From contig JAGKSB010000012.1 in NCBI GenBank assembly GCA_017942165.1, positions 52,321 through 116,320 on the forward strand: a stretch of 64,000 bases of DNA. Reading direction: 5' to 3'. Positions 16,999 through 26,938 of this stretch are shown here, piece by piece. A model generated the notes under the pieces. It searched no databases, had not been told where the DNA came from, and saw nothing but the letters and a program-made list of their open reading frames with translations. This DNA comes from Rhinopithecimicrobium faecis. Its GTDB lineage: Bacteria > Bacteroidota > Bacteroidia > Sphingobacteriales > Sphingobacteriaceae. Within the stretch, counting starts at the first letter, position 1; every line of letters starts with the position of its first letter. The translations under genes and the position numbers were made by a program.

Positions 16999-19900
16999 AT
17001 GATTTCAGAAGTTTTTATAAAAAGGCCCGTAACAGCCATTGTTATCTCCATCTTGATTATGATCATTGGGGGGATATCAATCTTGTCACTGCCTATCAGT
17101 CAATATCCATCCATTGCCCCACCTACGGTGACCGTTACGGCCAACTACACAGGTGCGGATGCACAGACGGTGGAACAGACGGTAACGACTCCCATTGAGA
17201 GTCAGATTAATGGTACGCCAGGCATGATTTACATGTCTTCAAATAGTACATCGAATGGTCAGTCACAAATTACAGTAACCTTTGAAGTAGGTACTGATAT
17301 TGACGTTGCCACCCTGGATGTGCAAAACCGTGTAGGTATTGCAGAACCTTCCTTACCGGAAGCTGTACGCCGCCTTGGGGTGACGACACGTAAAGCGAAT
17401 ACCGATATTTTAATGCTTATCTCGTTAGTTTCCCCAAAAGGGACGAGAGATGACAAATTCCTTTCCAACTATGCCAATCTATTTGTTAAAGATGCGATTA
17501 TGCGTGTAAAGGGTGTGGGAGATGTTACCGCTTTTGGCCAACCATTCTCTATGCGTATTTGGTTAGATGCTAATAAACTAACAAATCTTGGCCTTGCGCC
17601 AGCGGATGTTTCGACGGCTATTTCAGAGCAAAATTTACGTATCCCTGGAGGATCCGTAGGCTCTCCACCGCAGCAATCTTCCCAAGTATTTGAATATCCT
17701 GTCATCACCGATTCAGACCTATCTTCTGTTGAAGACTTTGAAGAAATCATCGTAAAATCAAATACCGATGGTTCCATCGTATTATTAAAAGATGTCGCGC
17801 GTGTTGAATTAGGTCAATTCTCCTATGCTACGACTACGCGTGTAGATGGCATGATCTCCACAGGTATGATGGTGAACCAAACTCCTGGAGGAAATGCCGT
17901 GGAAACTGCTGAAGGCATCACTGCAACATTGGAAAACCTTAAAAAGTCCTTCCCTGATGATGTGGACTATGTGATTGGTTACGAAACAATTTCTGTTGTA
18001 AATGCGTCTATTGAATCCGTAATCCACACCCTTATCGAGGCCCTCCTTTTGGTTACTGTCGTTGTATTCTTTTTCTTACAATCATGGAGAGCGACTTTAA
18101 TTCCGGTATTGGCTATTCCAGTATCCATCGTGGGTACTTTTATTTTCTTCCTACTATTTGACTTCTCGATTAATAACTTAACCCTATTAGCCTTTGTATT
18201 GGCTATCGGTATTGTGGTCGATGATGCGATCGTCGTGGTGGAGGCTGTGCAGCATTATATCGACCATTACAAAATGTCTGCTAAGGAAGCAACAAGACGT
18301 GCGATGAAAGATATTACGGCACCCGTTATTGCCATCGCTTTAATCTTAGCGGCAGTATTCGTTCCTGTAGGATTTATTCCGGGGATGGTGGGTAAGCTCT
18401 ATCAGCAGTTTGCCATAACCATTGCCGTATCCGTTATGCTATCGGCCTTTATTGCACTTTCCTTAACGCCCGCTTTATGTTCCCTATTATTAAAGCCTAC
18501 GGCTGTAAATAAGGATGCTAAAGGCTTAAATAAGTTTTTCTACAAATTCAACATCTGGTTTGATAAGGTTACGGTTAATTACTCCAAAGGGGTGAAATAT
18601 GCCATTCGTAAAACACCACTTTTCTTAATTATGTTACTATGTATCTTCGTAGGTACAGGATACATGTTTATGAAAAAACCTACTGGATTTATCCCTACAG
18701 AAGATGGCGGTATGTTTTTCGCCGGTGTCACGCTCCCTGAAGGTTCTTCCGCAGGTCGTACAGAAGCCGTACTCGAAGAGTTAGAAGCTGAATTGAGAAA
18801 GGATTTCCCAGAATTGAAGCACGTAACGATTATCTCAGGTATTAATATCTTAAATAGAGCCTTCAAATCCAATGGTGCCTCACTTTTCGTATCGTTAAAA
18901 CCATGGCATGAGCGTACACGTACAGCCTCAGAGATTACCGGTGCTATTATGGGAAAATTTGCCAACTACCAAAAAGCAAAAGTTCTAGCCGTTACACCTC
19001 CAGCTATTAATGGATTAGGAAATTCAGGTGGTTTCACCTTCCTAATTCAAGATCAGCAAACGGTGAATATTAAGGAATTTGAAGCCGTTGTCGGGAAATT
19101 CTTAGGAGCTATTAATCAGCGCCCAGAAATTGCGATGGCCTATACCCTGTTTAACTCGAACTCACCCAACTTTAAGTTGTCCGTAAACAGAGAGCAGGCG
19201 AAGAAAATGGGCGTTCCTGTATCGTCTATCTACTCCACGATATCCGCATACTTAGGCTCTTCTTACATCAATGACTTCACGAAATACGGTCGTAATTTCC
19301 GTGTCGTGACGCAAGCTGATGAGAGCTACCGTATGAATATTGAAGATATCAATAAACTGTATGTGAAAAATGTTCAAGGGAATACCGTTCCTTTATCCGG
19401 CTTAGTAAGCTATGAAATGGTACAGAATCCTTCGATTATCAATCACTACAATATCTTCCGTGCCATTGAGGTAAATGGTGCTGCTGCACCAGGGTACTCT
19501 TCAGGGGATGCCATTCGTGCTTTAGAGGAAGTCGCGCAGGAAACGCTCCCTAATGGATATTCCTATGACTTCTCGGGTTTATCCCTACAAGAGAAGCAAT
19601 CCGGCAATATGACCATGATGATCTTTGGCTTATGTATTATCTTCGTATTTTTACTACTTGCAGCCCTGTATGAATCTTGGTCTGTACCATTTTCCATTTT
19701 ATTATCCGTGCCCCTAGGTATCTTCGGTGCCATCTTAACATTGGTATTACTGCCTACGTTAGATAATAATATTTATGCGCAAATTGGTTTAGTCACCATT
19801 ATTGGTTTAGCGGCAAAGAATGCGATCTTAATTGTAGAATTTGCAAAAGAACGTGTAGACATTGGAATGCCTGTATACGAGGCTACGATTGATGCCGTAA

Positions 19901-20169
19901 AATTACGTTTACGTCCAATTATCATGACCTCCTTAGCGTTTATTTTAGGTATTATTCCTTTAATGATCTCTTCGGGAGCGGGTGCTATTTCACGTCAAAC
20001 AATTGGCTGGACTGTATTCGGAGGGATGGCTGCTGCGACCTTGCTAGCGATCTTCATTGTTCCTGTACTCTTCGTATTTATTACGAGATTAGCCTATGGC
20101 AAGAAAAAATTAGCTGAATTAGAGGCTAATTTTGATCCTGAGAAAGCGAAAGAACTAGGATCACACTAA
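16999..20169 (+). CDS. RND multidrug efflux transporter, HAE-1 (AcrB-like)
   Basis: The 1056-residue pump has the full HAE-1 length and topology: 12 membrane helices with two large periplasmic loops. It begins MISEVFIKRPVTAIVISILIMIIGG, and the proton-relay helix GIVVDDAIVVVEAV contains the paired aspartates. It exports drugs or other amphiphiles using the proton gradient. The operon order tetR - tolC - adaptor - pump is complete. Confidence 0.96.
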   Translation: MISEVFIKRPVTAIVISILIMIIGGISILSLPISQYPSIAPPTVTVTANYTGADAQTVEQTVTTPIESQINGTPGMIYMSSNSTSNGQSQITVTFEVGTDIDVATLDVQNRVGIAEPSLPEAVRRLGVTTRKANTDILMLISLVSPKGTRDDKFLSNYANLFVKDAIMRVKGVGDVTAFGQPFSMRIWLDANKLTNLGLAPADVSTAISEQNLRIPGGSVGSPPQQSSQVFEYPVITDSDLSSVEDFEEIIVKSNTDGSIVLLKDVARVELGQFSYATTTRVDGMISTGMMVNQTPGGNAVETAEGITATLENLKKSFPDDVDYVIGYETISVVNASIESVIHTLIEALLLVTVVVFFFLQSWRATLIPVLAIPVSIVGTFIFFLLFDFSINNLTLLAFVLAIGIVVDDAIVVVEAVQHYIDHYKMSAKEATRRAMKDITAPVIAIALILAAVFVPVGFIPGMVGKLYQQFAITIAVSVMLSAFIALSLTPALCSLLLKPTAVNKDAKGLNKFFYKFNIWFDKVTVNYSKGVKYAIRKTPLFLIMLLCIFVGTGYMFMKKPTGFIPTEDGGMFFAGVTLPEGSSAGRTEAVLEELEAELRKDFPELKHVTIISGINILNRAFKSNGASLFVSLKPWHERTRTASEITGAIMGKFANYQKAKVLAVTPPAINGLGNSGGFTFLIQDQQTVNIKEFEAVVGKFLGAINQRPEIAMAYTLFNSNSPNFKLSVNREQAKKMGVPVSSIYSTISAYLGSSYINDFTKYGRNFRVVTQADESYRMNIEDINKLYVKNVQGNTVPLSGLVSYEMVQNPSIINHYNIFRAIEVNGAAAPGYSSGDAIRALEEVAQETLPNGYSYDFSGLSLQEKQSGNMTMMIFGLCIIFVFLLLAALYESWSVPFSILLSVPLGIFGAILTLVLLPTLDNNIYAQIGLVTIIGLAAKNAILIVEFAKERVDIGMPVYEATIDAVKLRLRPIIMTSLAFILGIIPLMISSGAGAISRQTIGWTVFGGMAAATLLAIFIVPVLFVFITRLAYGKKKLAELEANFDPEKAKELGSH

Positions 20170-20232
20170 GTAGATACTAAGTAGGCGCTACGTAAGCGCT
20201 AAGTAAATACTAAGTAAGCACTCAGTTTGCAT
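20167..20232 (+). repeat. 11-bp degenerate tandem repeat starting at the RND stop codon
   Basis: Six units in register: TAAGTAGATAC, TAAGTAGGCGC, TACGTAAGCGC, TAAGTAAATAC, TAAGTAAGCAC, TCAGTTTGCAT. The first three bases are the stop codon of the RND gene, and the array ends at the terminator. With an 11-nt period in all frames it is not coding. Confidence 0.9.
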
Positions 20233-20234
20233 TG

Positions 20235-20270
20235 GAAAGCCCCGCTATCACTAGTGGGGCTTTCTTTTTT
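20235..20270 (+). terminator. Terminator of the RND efflux operon
   Basis: GAAAGCCCC / GGGGCTTTC arms with an 11-12 nt loop, followed by a T run. Confidence 0.92.
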
Positions 20271-20333
20271 ATTAAGTTGGAATTATTAAAAACTTATTCT
20301 ACCCCAAGTTGTTTGATAAACAAGAATTTCTAT

Positions 20334-21818
20334 ATGGGAAAAATTTACAAGCTTATCCTTCTACTGCTCGTAGCTACGGGAATTGGCCCTTTCCAACCTT
20401 TGGTAGCACAGCAGCTTCCTATTCCGCTCAGACTGCAAAGAGATTCCTTAAAAGTAATCCAGCGGAATGGTGTTTATAACACCGGAAAACTCCCATCCTA
20501 CAGAGAGCAATCCCCCAACTATGAGGATAGTATTGTTATAAACAGTAAGAAAAATTATGTGCGTGCTGGGACTGAATGGCTTCTGGTGCAGGCTTTCCCT
20601 GCCTCCTTTAATTATTTCATTCGTAAAGACCCCTATTCACATATCAACTTTAAGAACTTTGTAGAACACTTGTCTCCGACAGCTTGGGCTTGGGATGACA
20701 ATGCCTTTGAAACCAATCAAATCGCCCATCCCTATCATGGGCAGTTGTACTTTAACGCTTTTCGCTCTAATAACTTCACCTTTAAGGAGTCTGCTTTGGC
20801 AACTTTAGCAGGGAGTTTTATCTGGGAGACGGCAGGCGAAACGCAGGCCCCTTCCATTAATGACTTAGTGAACACCACATTTGGGGGGATTGTCGTTGGG
20901 GAGATGATGCATCGTGTCTCCAATAATATATTGTCCCGTCCATCGCGTACCTATGCCGAGCGTCAAGGAAAAGAGATCGTTGCATTTCTCGTAAATCCTG
21001 TAAATGGCATCAACAGGCTCCTAGATGGACGATGGGGAAGAAAAGTTAAAGGTGCTGTTCGCGATAGCTCCTATATAACGGGGGAATTTGACCTTGGGGT
21101 ACGCAGGTTTGACACCAAGCTCGACAACCTCTTAGAGCGCGGTAAAAATGATTTCTACGCCCGTATAAGGCTGCTGTATTCCAACGGTAACCAAGATAAC
21201 AAAAAGCCATTCGACGACTTTTACGTTAATTTTGAGGTGGGCACGGATGATAGTTCTTTCGTAAATACGGTGAATGTATACGCCGCAATCTATGGGCAGC
21301 GGATTTTTAAAAATTCTCCGGGAAAACATCTAGGTGTCGTCTCAGCGAACTATGATTTCTATCATAATGAAGCCTTCTTTTATGGTTCGCAATCGGTCAA
21401 TTACAATATTATGTCCAATTTTAAATTGGGTTCCAAGAATCACCTGACGACGACAGTTGCTGCCGGTCCCGTGATTCTCGCTGCAGTGCCTGATCCCTAT
21501 TTATTATTTGGGCAAAGTCGCAATTACAATTATGGGCCGGGGCTATCCTTGCGCGCGCAAGGTGAAGTGTCTTTATTCCGCATTCTGAAATTGGGCGCTT
21601 CCTACAACGGTGGATACTTCGTTACGATGAGTGGCAATGACTCCCATTATTTCCTACATACTTTCAGCACCAATGGCAGCCTACGTATTTTCAAGAATCT
21701 ATCCCTTAACGCTACATCCGGGTATTTCAATCTGAAAGGACACTTTAAAGACTACCCATCAATTAATAGTACCTATCCATTTATCCGCGCTTCAGTGGGG
21801 TACAACGTATTATTTTAG
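20334..21818 (+). CDS. DUF3943 domain outer-membrane-associated protein
   Basis: The better start is ATG 20334, which opens a signal peptide (MGKIYKLILLLLVATGIG...VAQQ). The upstream frame from 20232 would translate the terminator. The 494-residue product contains the DUF3943 core (about 145-240: NQIAHPYHGQLYFNAFRSN, GSFIWETAGETQAPSINDL, TTFGGIVVGEMMHR), followed by beta-strand-rich repeats ending in ASVGYNVLF. It is probably an outer-membrane barrel or lipid-associated protein; the function of the family is unknown to me. Confidence 0.85.
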   Translation: MGKIYKLILLLLVATGIGPFQPLVAQQLPIPLRLQRDSLKVIQRNGVYNTGKLPSYREQSPNYEDSIVINSKKNYVRAGTEWLLVQAFPASFNYFIRKDPYSHINFKNFVEHLSPTAWAWDDNAFETNQIAHPYHGQLYFNAFRSNNFTFKESALATLAGSFIWETAGETQAPSINDLVNTTFGGIVVGEMMHRVSNNILSRPSRTYAERQGKEIVAFLVNPVNGINRLLDGRWGRKVKGAVRDSSYITGEFDLGVRRFDTKLDNLLERGKNDFYARIRLLYSNGNQDNKKPFDDFYVNFEVGTDDSSFVNTVNVYAAIYGQRIFKNSPGKHLGVVSANYDFYHNEAFFYGSQSVNYNIMSNFKLGSKNHLTTTVAAGPVILAAVPDPYLLFGQSRNYNYGPGLSLRAQGEVSLFRILKLGASYNGGYFVTMSGNDSHYFLHTFSTNGSLRIFKNLSLNATSGYFNLKGHFKDYPSINSTYPFIRASVGYNVLF

Positions 21819-21852
21819 CGTAAAAAAAAAGCTGTCAGATTTTCCAACAAAA

Positions 21853-21889
21853 CAAGAGGCTGTTTCAAAATAAATGAGACAGCCTCTTG
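21853..21889. terminator. Inverted repeat between convergent genes, likely terminator
   Basis: CAAGAGGCTGT and ACAGCCTCTTG arms lie between the convergent DUF3943 and DUF3050 genes. The T run is weak on the plus side and moderate (TTTTG) on the minus side. Confidence 0.6.
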
Positions 21890-21944
21890 GTTTATTTGAA
21901 TCTAAGTGTTAAAAAAATTCAATGTACTTTTTATGTTAATACGA

Positions 21945-22727
21945 TTAGTGGGCTCCATTATTGACTTTCAACTGACCTAGTACAGCATCCCAAAGTCCAC
22001 AGCGTACCTGTAAAGCTTGCTTAGAAACTTGAATTACCTCATCCCATTTCTGCGCATCATCACCACAGAGCTCTTGCACCATGCGCAATGCTAAAGGACC
22101 ATGCTCCTCACCATCGAGCTCGATATGGCGGTCGAAATAATAAGTTAATTTAGAGAGATCCGTTGCGGGAAAATTAATTTTCAGCTGTTTCAAAATAGCG
22201 TGAAACATCCCTGGTATTAAATCTTCACGCCCAAATGTAAAGGCTGCAGCAATTTCATGGAGATTTCCTTTTTCAATTAATTGGAATGTAAACGTTAAAA
22301 AGTCTTTAACTAAAGGGGCTAAATTACTTTCCTGAATAGCTTCTAATACAGGCTTACCTGCCTGTAAGGTGGCGATAAATGCTGTAATACCAGAAGTGTT
22401 CGCCCCTGCAGTTTCCATTGCATCTAAGTACATTTCGAAGTGGCTTAAACGGCGACCATCAATATAAAGATCCGACTCTTCAGCGAGCACGATTTCATTG
22501 ATTAGGTAACGTACATCTGGACTAGCAGAAGCAAACCAGGGCACTGTTACACAAGTCAGGCTACGCTGCAAGGCTTTTAATAGCGACATAAAGTCCCATA
22601 CCGCATAGATATGATTTTCTAGGAAAACAGTTAAGTCGTCTACATGCTTAATATGGCTGTAGAGCTCGTGATTCAAAAGTACTTCGCGTTCCGCTAAAAT
22701 AGATTCTTGGACTAATTTTATATGCAT
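21945..22727 (-). CDS. DUF3050 domain protein (heme-oxygenase-like fold)
   Basis: A 260-residue all-helical soluble protein matching DUF3050. Typical stretches are HIKHVDDLTVFLENHIYAVWDFMSLLKALQ (with a break at residue 40), LINEIVLAEESD and YFDRHIELDGEEHGPLA, whose spaced His/Glu residues (HIELD, E, H) fit the iron-binding pattern of the heme-oxygenase-like superfamily. Several relatives are di-iron oxidases, but activity is not known here. It is 113 nt downstream of the emrB-like gene on the same strand. Confidence 0.82.
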   Translation of the reverse strand: MHIKLVQESILAEREVLLNHELYSHIKHVDDLTVFLENHIYAVWDFMSLLKALQRSLTCVTVPWFASASPDVRYLINEIVLAEESDLYIDGRRLSHFEMYLDAMETAGANTSGITAFIATLQAGKPVLEAIQESNLAPLVKDFLTFTFQLIEKGNLHEIAAAFTFGREDLIPGMFHAILKQLKINFPATDLSKLTYYFDRHIELDGEEHGPLALRMVQELCGDDAQKWDEVIQVSKQALQVRCGLWDAVLGQLKVNNGAH

Positions 22728-22840
22728 GTATTAGAAGGTTAATGTGTAAGATTACGTTCAAATTGCGCTAACTTACGAAGATTGAGTCCTTCTAAAGAAT
22801 ATTCACTGCTATTTTTAAAAATTTTACTAAATATTAACAT

Positions 22841-24421
22841 TTAGCAGTCGGCAGTAGTTTTACCCATTTTTTTGATGGCCTTGACGACCACAGGAAAAGT
22901 AAAGATAGCGAATACAACGATCAAGCTCATATAACCTAAAATTGTAAATATCTCCATATTGCTTAATAAAGACGCTTGCTTTACTACTGCTAGACGGACA
23001 GTCTTGGAAGCCATGATATCCGCCGTGTATGCGCCCTGCGACGTAGTGTATTTTCCAATAATTTGATTCCAAAAACTGATGGCATAGCTATTGGAGAAAT
23101 CCAAAAATCGCGATAATTGAACCGTGTGCTGCTGATTAAAATTGTAGGTCAGCTCCTGTATAACCATAAAGCCAATATTATTCCCCCAGAAGCGTGTAGC
23201 CGTACCGGCAAGCGCTATGTTAGGGACTAATTTTTCAGGCATTTGTGCCACCATATAAATAGAAATGGGGGTGAATAGAAAGCCTACCCCAAAGCCATGC
23301 ATCCCTAAGGGCATGCCCACAGCGACATAGGTGGAGTCTGGGTAACAAATTTGAACAAACCAAAAGCAGGAAACACTTAAAATGGCAAAGCCTATACCCG
23401 CGATATACTTGGTATTTAATTGTTTAAAGAAAAGAATACCCGAAGCGACCATCCCCAACAGTGTGCCCACAACATTAAAATATTGCATGTAGATGGTATA
23501 TTCCCAAGGCCATTTCCACACCTTATTCATCATAAGATAGATATTTCCTAGTGAGGCGCGCAGGATGTATAAAGCTAAAAAAAGAAGCATCCCTAGCAGC
23601 ACATTTTTATACTTTAGCACCCTGAAGTTAAAGAGCGGTCTTTTTACAAGCTGTTGTTTTATAATAAATAATGCTGAAAATAATAGAAATACAGCTGTGC
23701 AGCATACAATTGTGCCATCTTCAAACCAGTAATACTTACGACCAAAAACCAACACATAGGATCCCGCAAGTAAGCTTATTAAAAGAAACAGTAAACTCGA
23801 CCAATCGATTTGATAAAGAGGTATTTTACGACTTATCCTATTGTTATTTAATAGTATAATAACAATTAGTATCGTAAGCAGGTGTAAATAGATAATGACA
23901 TTGACCATCTCTGCTACGCCATAATCCTGAATAGCTGTTTTAACTAAATGTGTGGTAAATGTACCTCCAGAAATCATATAGAAATACATAATTACGGATC
24001 CGATATACAAGGCTTTCTTAGTCTTTAACTGCTTGATCAATAACGGCAGTAGACAGGCTCCCTCAACAATCGCACAGACCCCCATTAGCACACGTAATAT
24101 AGATATGTAATAAATATCTGTTGTGATACTTATTGCATATAAAATAAATACGGTCATCGTATTTATAATTAGTAAGAAGGAGCGTAACCTGATAAAGGTC
24201 ACCAGTCGCCCGAATACTAATAGCGTGACCACCACAGCGGCATAGCTCAGGGTCAAGAAATATTGAATATGCTCAGGCTCCACTGCGAGAAAGGAGGCTG
24301 TAAAGGTGGTATTGGTATGAAATAAGGCTAATAAGGTCGCAAATGGGAACATACCAATAATCAATAAGGGCAACTTCAGCCATTCTGGAACCCATTTATA
24401 ATAAAGAGTGTTATTCGCCAT
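22841..24421 (-). CDS. MFS drug efflux permease, EmrB/QacA (DHA2)-like
   Basis: I use ATG 24421 (526 residues), which lies 5 nt after the adaptor's stop codon; the longer frame overlaps the adaptor. The protein has about 14 hydrophobic helices and the DHA2 topology, with a long loop near the end between the last helices. It is more divergent than classical EmrB, and the motif A/C sequences are weak. With the HlyD and TolC genes upstream it should form an EmrAB-TolC-type tripartite exporter. Confidence 0.85.
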   Translation of the reverse strand: MANNTLYYKWVPEWLKLPLLIIGMFPFATLLALFHTNTTFTASFLAVEPEHIQYFLTLSYAAVVVTLLVFGRLVTFIRLRSFLLIINTMTVFILYAISITTDIYYISILRVLMGVCAIVEGACLLPLLIKQLKTKKALYIGSVIMYFYMISGGTFTTHLVKTAIQDYGVAEMVNVIIYLHLLTILIVIILLNNNRISRKIPLYQIDWSSLLFLLISLLAGSYVLVFGRKYYWFEDGTIVCCTAVFLLFSALFIIKQQLVKRPLFNFRVLKYKNVLLGMLLFLALYILRASLGNIYLMMNKVWKWPWEYTIYMQYFNVVGTLLGMVASGILFFKQLNTKYIAGIGFAILSVSCFWFVQICYPDSTYVAVGMPLGMHGFGVGFLFTPISIYMVAQMPEKLVPNIALAGTATRFWGNNIGFMVIQELTYNFNQQHTVQLSRFLDFSNSYAISFWNQIIGKYTTSQGAYTADIMASKTVRLAVVKQASLLSNMEIFTILGYMSLIVVFAIFTFPVVVKAIKKMGKTTADC

Positions 24422-24425
24422 TACG

Positions 24426-25475
24426 TTATTTTTTTGAAGTTGCGTGGACGACGACATTCATGCCAGCCCGTAATTTATCGATCGCTTGATTGTCATCAAA
24501 CACAATTTTTACAGGTATGCGTTGTTCGATTTTAACGAAATTTCCCGTTGCATTCTCTTGAGGGATCATGGAAAAGCGGGATCCCGAAGCAGGAGAAAAG
24601 GACTTTATTTTCCCCGTAAAGACTACGGATGGATAAGCATCCACAGTGATATTCACTGCTGTGCCGACATCAATATTTTCAATCTGCTTCTCCCGAAAGT
24701 TTGCCGTGATCCAACGCTCCTTCGACACTAGTTCGACAAGGGTTTGCCCTTCTTTAATAAGTTGTCCCTCTTGAATGGTCTTACGTCCTACATAACCATC
24801 AAAGGCCGCAGTCACGACAGCATAAGATAAGATGAGTGACATATTCTCTTTCGCAGCTTCCTTAAATTTAACTGTAGCTTGAATCGGTAAGGCCGAAGCT
24901 TGCTCCTTGGATGTATTTAATAGGGCGTTATTATATTCTTCCTGGGCGGCATTTAGCTGAGCTACCGCCATATCATAGGCGGCTTTAACATGCTCATAAT
25001 CTTGTTGTGTCGCAGCCTCTTCAGCTAGCAGGTTCCCAATACGGGTAAAATCTTGTTTTGTTTGCCATACCTTAACTTTGCTAGCAGCTACTTTTGCTTG
25101 CTGTACAGCGATGGATCCTGCGGTAGCAGAAATAGCTTTTTGGGAAGCCTCCACCGTGGTTCTTGAGGACAGCAGTTCCGCATCGGCCATGGCCAATTTA
25201 TTTTTATACTCGCGATCATCAATAATAAATAAGGTATCGCCCTTTTTCACAAACTGATTTTCCTCAAAGCGCACTTCCTTAACAAAGCCGGGAACACGAC
25301 TCGCCATAGGGCTGATATATTGTTCGATTTGAGCATCATTCGTCGTGGTATAGCGACTTGAGAAAAACAGGTATTTTACTAACATTACAATTCCCCCTAA
25401 TAGGATGATGATGGCAAATGCTACCAGGGCATTATTGAAGGAGAATTTTTTCGTGCTTTTAGCGTTGGGATTCAT
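24426..25475 (-). CDS. HlyD/EmrA family membrane fusion protein
   Basis: A 349-residue adaptor with one N-terminal membrane helix (about 16-34), lipoyl half-motifs (about 50-80 and 225-250, VVTAAFDGYVGRKTIQEGQLIKEGQTL), a coiled-coil hairpin (about 85-200), and a beta-barrel. It bridges the MFS permease and the TolC protein of the same operon. It lies 11 nt downstream of the TolC gene. Confidence 0.92.
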   Translation of the reverse strand: MNPNAKSTKKFSFNNALVAFAIIILLGGIVMLVKYLFFSSRYTTTNDAQIEQYISPMASRVPGFVKEVRFEENQFVKKGDTLFIIDDREYKNKLAMADAELLSSRTTVEASQKAISATAGSIAVQQAKVAASKVKVWQTKQDFTRIGNLLAEEAATQQDYEHVKAAYDMAVAQLNAAQEEYNNALLNTSKEQASALPIQATVKFKEAAKENMSLILSYAVVTAAFDGYVGRKTIQEGQLIKEGQTLVELVSKERWITANFREKQIENIDVGTAVNITVDAYPSVVFTGKIKSFSPASGSRFSMIPQENATGNFVKIEQRIPVKIVFDDNQAIDKLRAGMNVVVHATSKK

Positions 25476-25486
25476 AGGGATAATAG

Positions 25487-26827
25487 TTACATTTTTCCAA
25501 CTGCAAATTGCAGTTGATAATAGTTCAGTCGGCGGTTAATATGTGCCGTTATAAAAGCAGATTGTGCTTCCAAAAAAGTGTTATCAGCATCAATAAGTTC
25601 TGATATTAAACTTAACTTATTGATATATCTCATTTTTACAAGTCGGTAGTTTTCAGTTGCTTGAGCAATCGCTTCCTGCGCGATTAGTATACGTTCATCT
25701 GCTTCTAAGACTTTTCTATAGGCTGCAAAGACAAGATGATTAATCTTCTCACGGACGTCTATAGCTTCATACTGTTGCTTGGAGATCTCACTCTTTACGC
25801 GCTGCATCTTTGCCTTATTCTTATATAAGTTGGAGATAGAATATTTAAGATCTAAGCCCACAAGTCCAAACCCATACAAATAGGGCTCCGGTGGAAAGAA
25901 CATAAAGTTGGGATAACTGAGCCCATAGTCGCCTTTAAGATTTACCTGCGGCAGATAGTTCGCTTTAACGAGCTTCTTTTCCTGCTGCATAATCAGAATT
26001 TGCTGCTCAGCGGATTTTATTTCCTCATGATCCTCGAAGGCTCCCGTCAGATAGCTTTCCAACGGTAATATCGTCTGTGGCTCTTGGGCCACTAAGTCTT
26101 CCTCAACGATATGGAGCTTCTTGTCGGAAGGCAAGTTCAACAGAGTAGCTAGCTGATGCTCAGCAATAAGTATATTATTCGTTACTTCGGATAATATCAT
26201 ATGATGATTAGCACTTTGTAATTTTGTTCTAAGGAGCTCATTTTTAGTGACCTTACCATTATTCTTTAAAGCCTCCACTTGCTTAATCATAATGGAGTCC
26301 TCTTTAATTTTACTGGCTATTAAAGTCCGTTGATCCATTAAGAGTTGGATTTGAAGAAAGGCTGTTACGACCGATAGTTTGATCGCACGCTCTTCCTTTT
26401 TATGGCCTAAATGAGCAACTTCCGTCTTAAGGGTGGCGATTTTCTCCTCCGCCTTTATTCTTCCTCCAGCGTAGATAGGTACCGAGAGCCCTAATGTGAA
26501 GTGATACTGCTGATTAGGCACATCGTAGGTCGTCGCTTGGTGTAGAAGACCGTTATTTTCAAACTGCTTGATATTGGCCAACCGGTTGTACCCTGCCGAG
26601 AACTCTAAGTCTGGAAGCTTTTCCTGAAAGCTTATTTTTTCGTTATACGCAGCCACATTCACCTCTTCTTCAGACACTTTCAAAGAAATATTGTGTTCCT
26701 TTGCAAGCGCCAAGGATTGGTTCAGTGTGATGTATATATCCGTTTGTTTTTGCTGCGCCCGCAAGTCGGCAGTCCCTGTAATTAAGAACATGGCAAGCAG
26801 CGTTACGTATTGTTTATTTAGCGTCAT
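25487..26827 (-). CDS. TolC family outer membrane protein (second copy)
   Basis: A 446-residue OEP-family channel with a signal peptide (...GTADLRAQQ) and long amphipathic helices. It is unlike the first TolC in the window in operon order: here it leads tolC - emrA - emrB. The -7 box TACCTTTG on the minus strand (26853-26860) lies about 25 nt before its start. Confidence 0.9.
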   Translation of the reverse strand: MTLNKQYVTLLAMFLITGTADLRAQQKQTDIYITLNQSLALAKEHNISLKVSEEEVNVAAYNEKISFQEKLPDLEFSAGYNRLANIKQFENNGLLHQATTYDVPNQQYHFTLGLSVPIYAGGRIKAEEKIATLKTEVAHLGHKKEERAIKLSVVTAFLQIQLLMDQRTLIASKIKEDSIMIKQVEALKNNGKVTKNELLRTKLQSANHHMILSEVTNNILIAEHQLATLLNLPSDKKLHIVEEDLVAQEPQTILPLESYLTGAFEDHEEIKSAEQQILIMQQEKKLVKANYLPQVNLKGDYGLSYPNFMFFPPEPYLYGFGLVGLDLKYSISNLYKNKAKMQRVKSEISKQQYEAIDVREKINHLVFAAYRKVLEADERILIAQEAIAQATENYRLVKMRYINKLSLISELIDADNTFLEAQSAFITAHINRRLNYYQLQFAVGKM

Positions 26828-26852
26828 TCGTCGTATCTTTAGTAAGATAGTA

Positions 26853-26934
26853 CAAAGGTAGGGCGGAGATCGCGTAAGTTGTTTTGTATAATACGACTAT
26901 ATTATGTTCATTTAAGCCAAATTGATTATTTTTG
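26853..26934. promoter_or_regulatory. Divergent promoters for the tolC-emrAB operon and the AraC gene
   Basis: On the minus strand TACCTTTG (26853-26860) serves tolC. On the plus strand TATTTTTG (26927-26934) lies 4 nt before the AraC start. The short shared region makes control of the efflux operon by the AraC-type protein likely. Confidence 0.65.
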
Positions 26935-26938
26935 CATC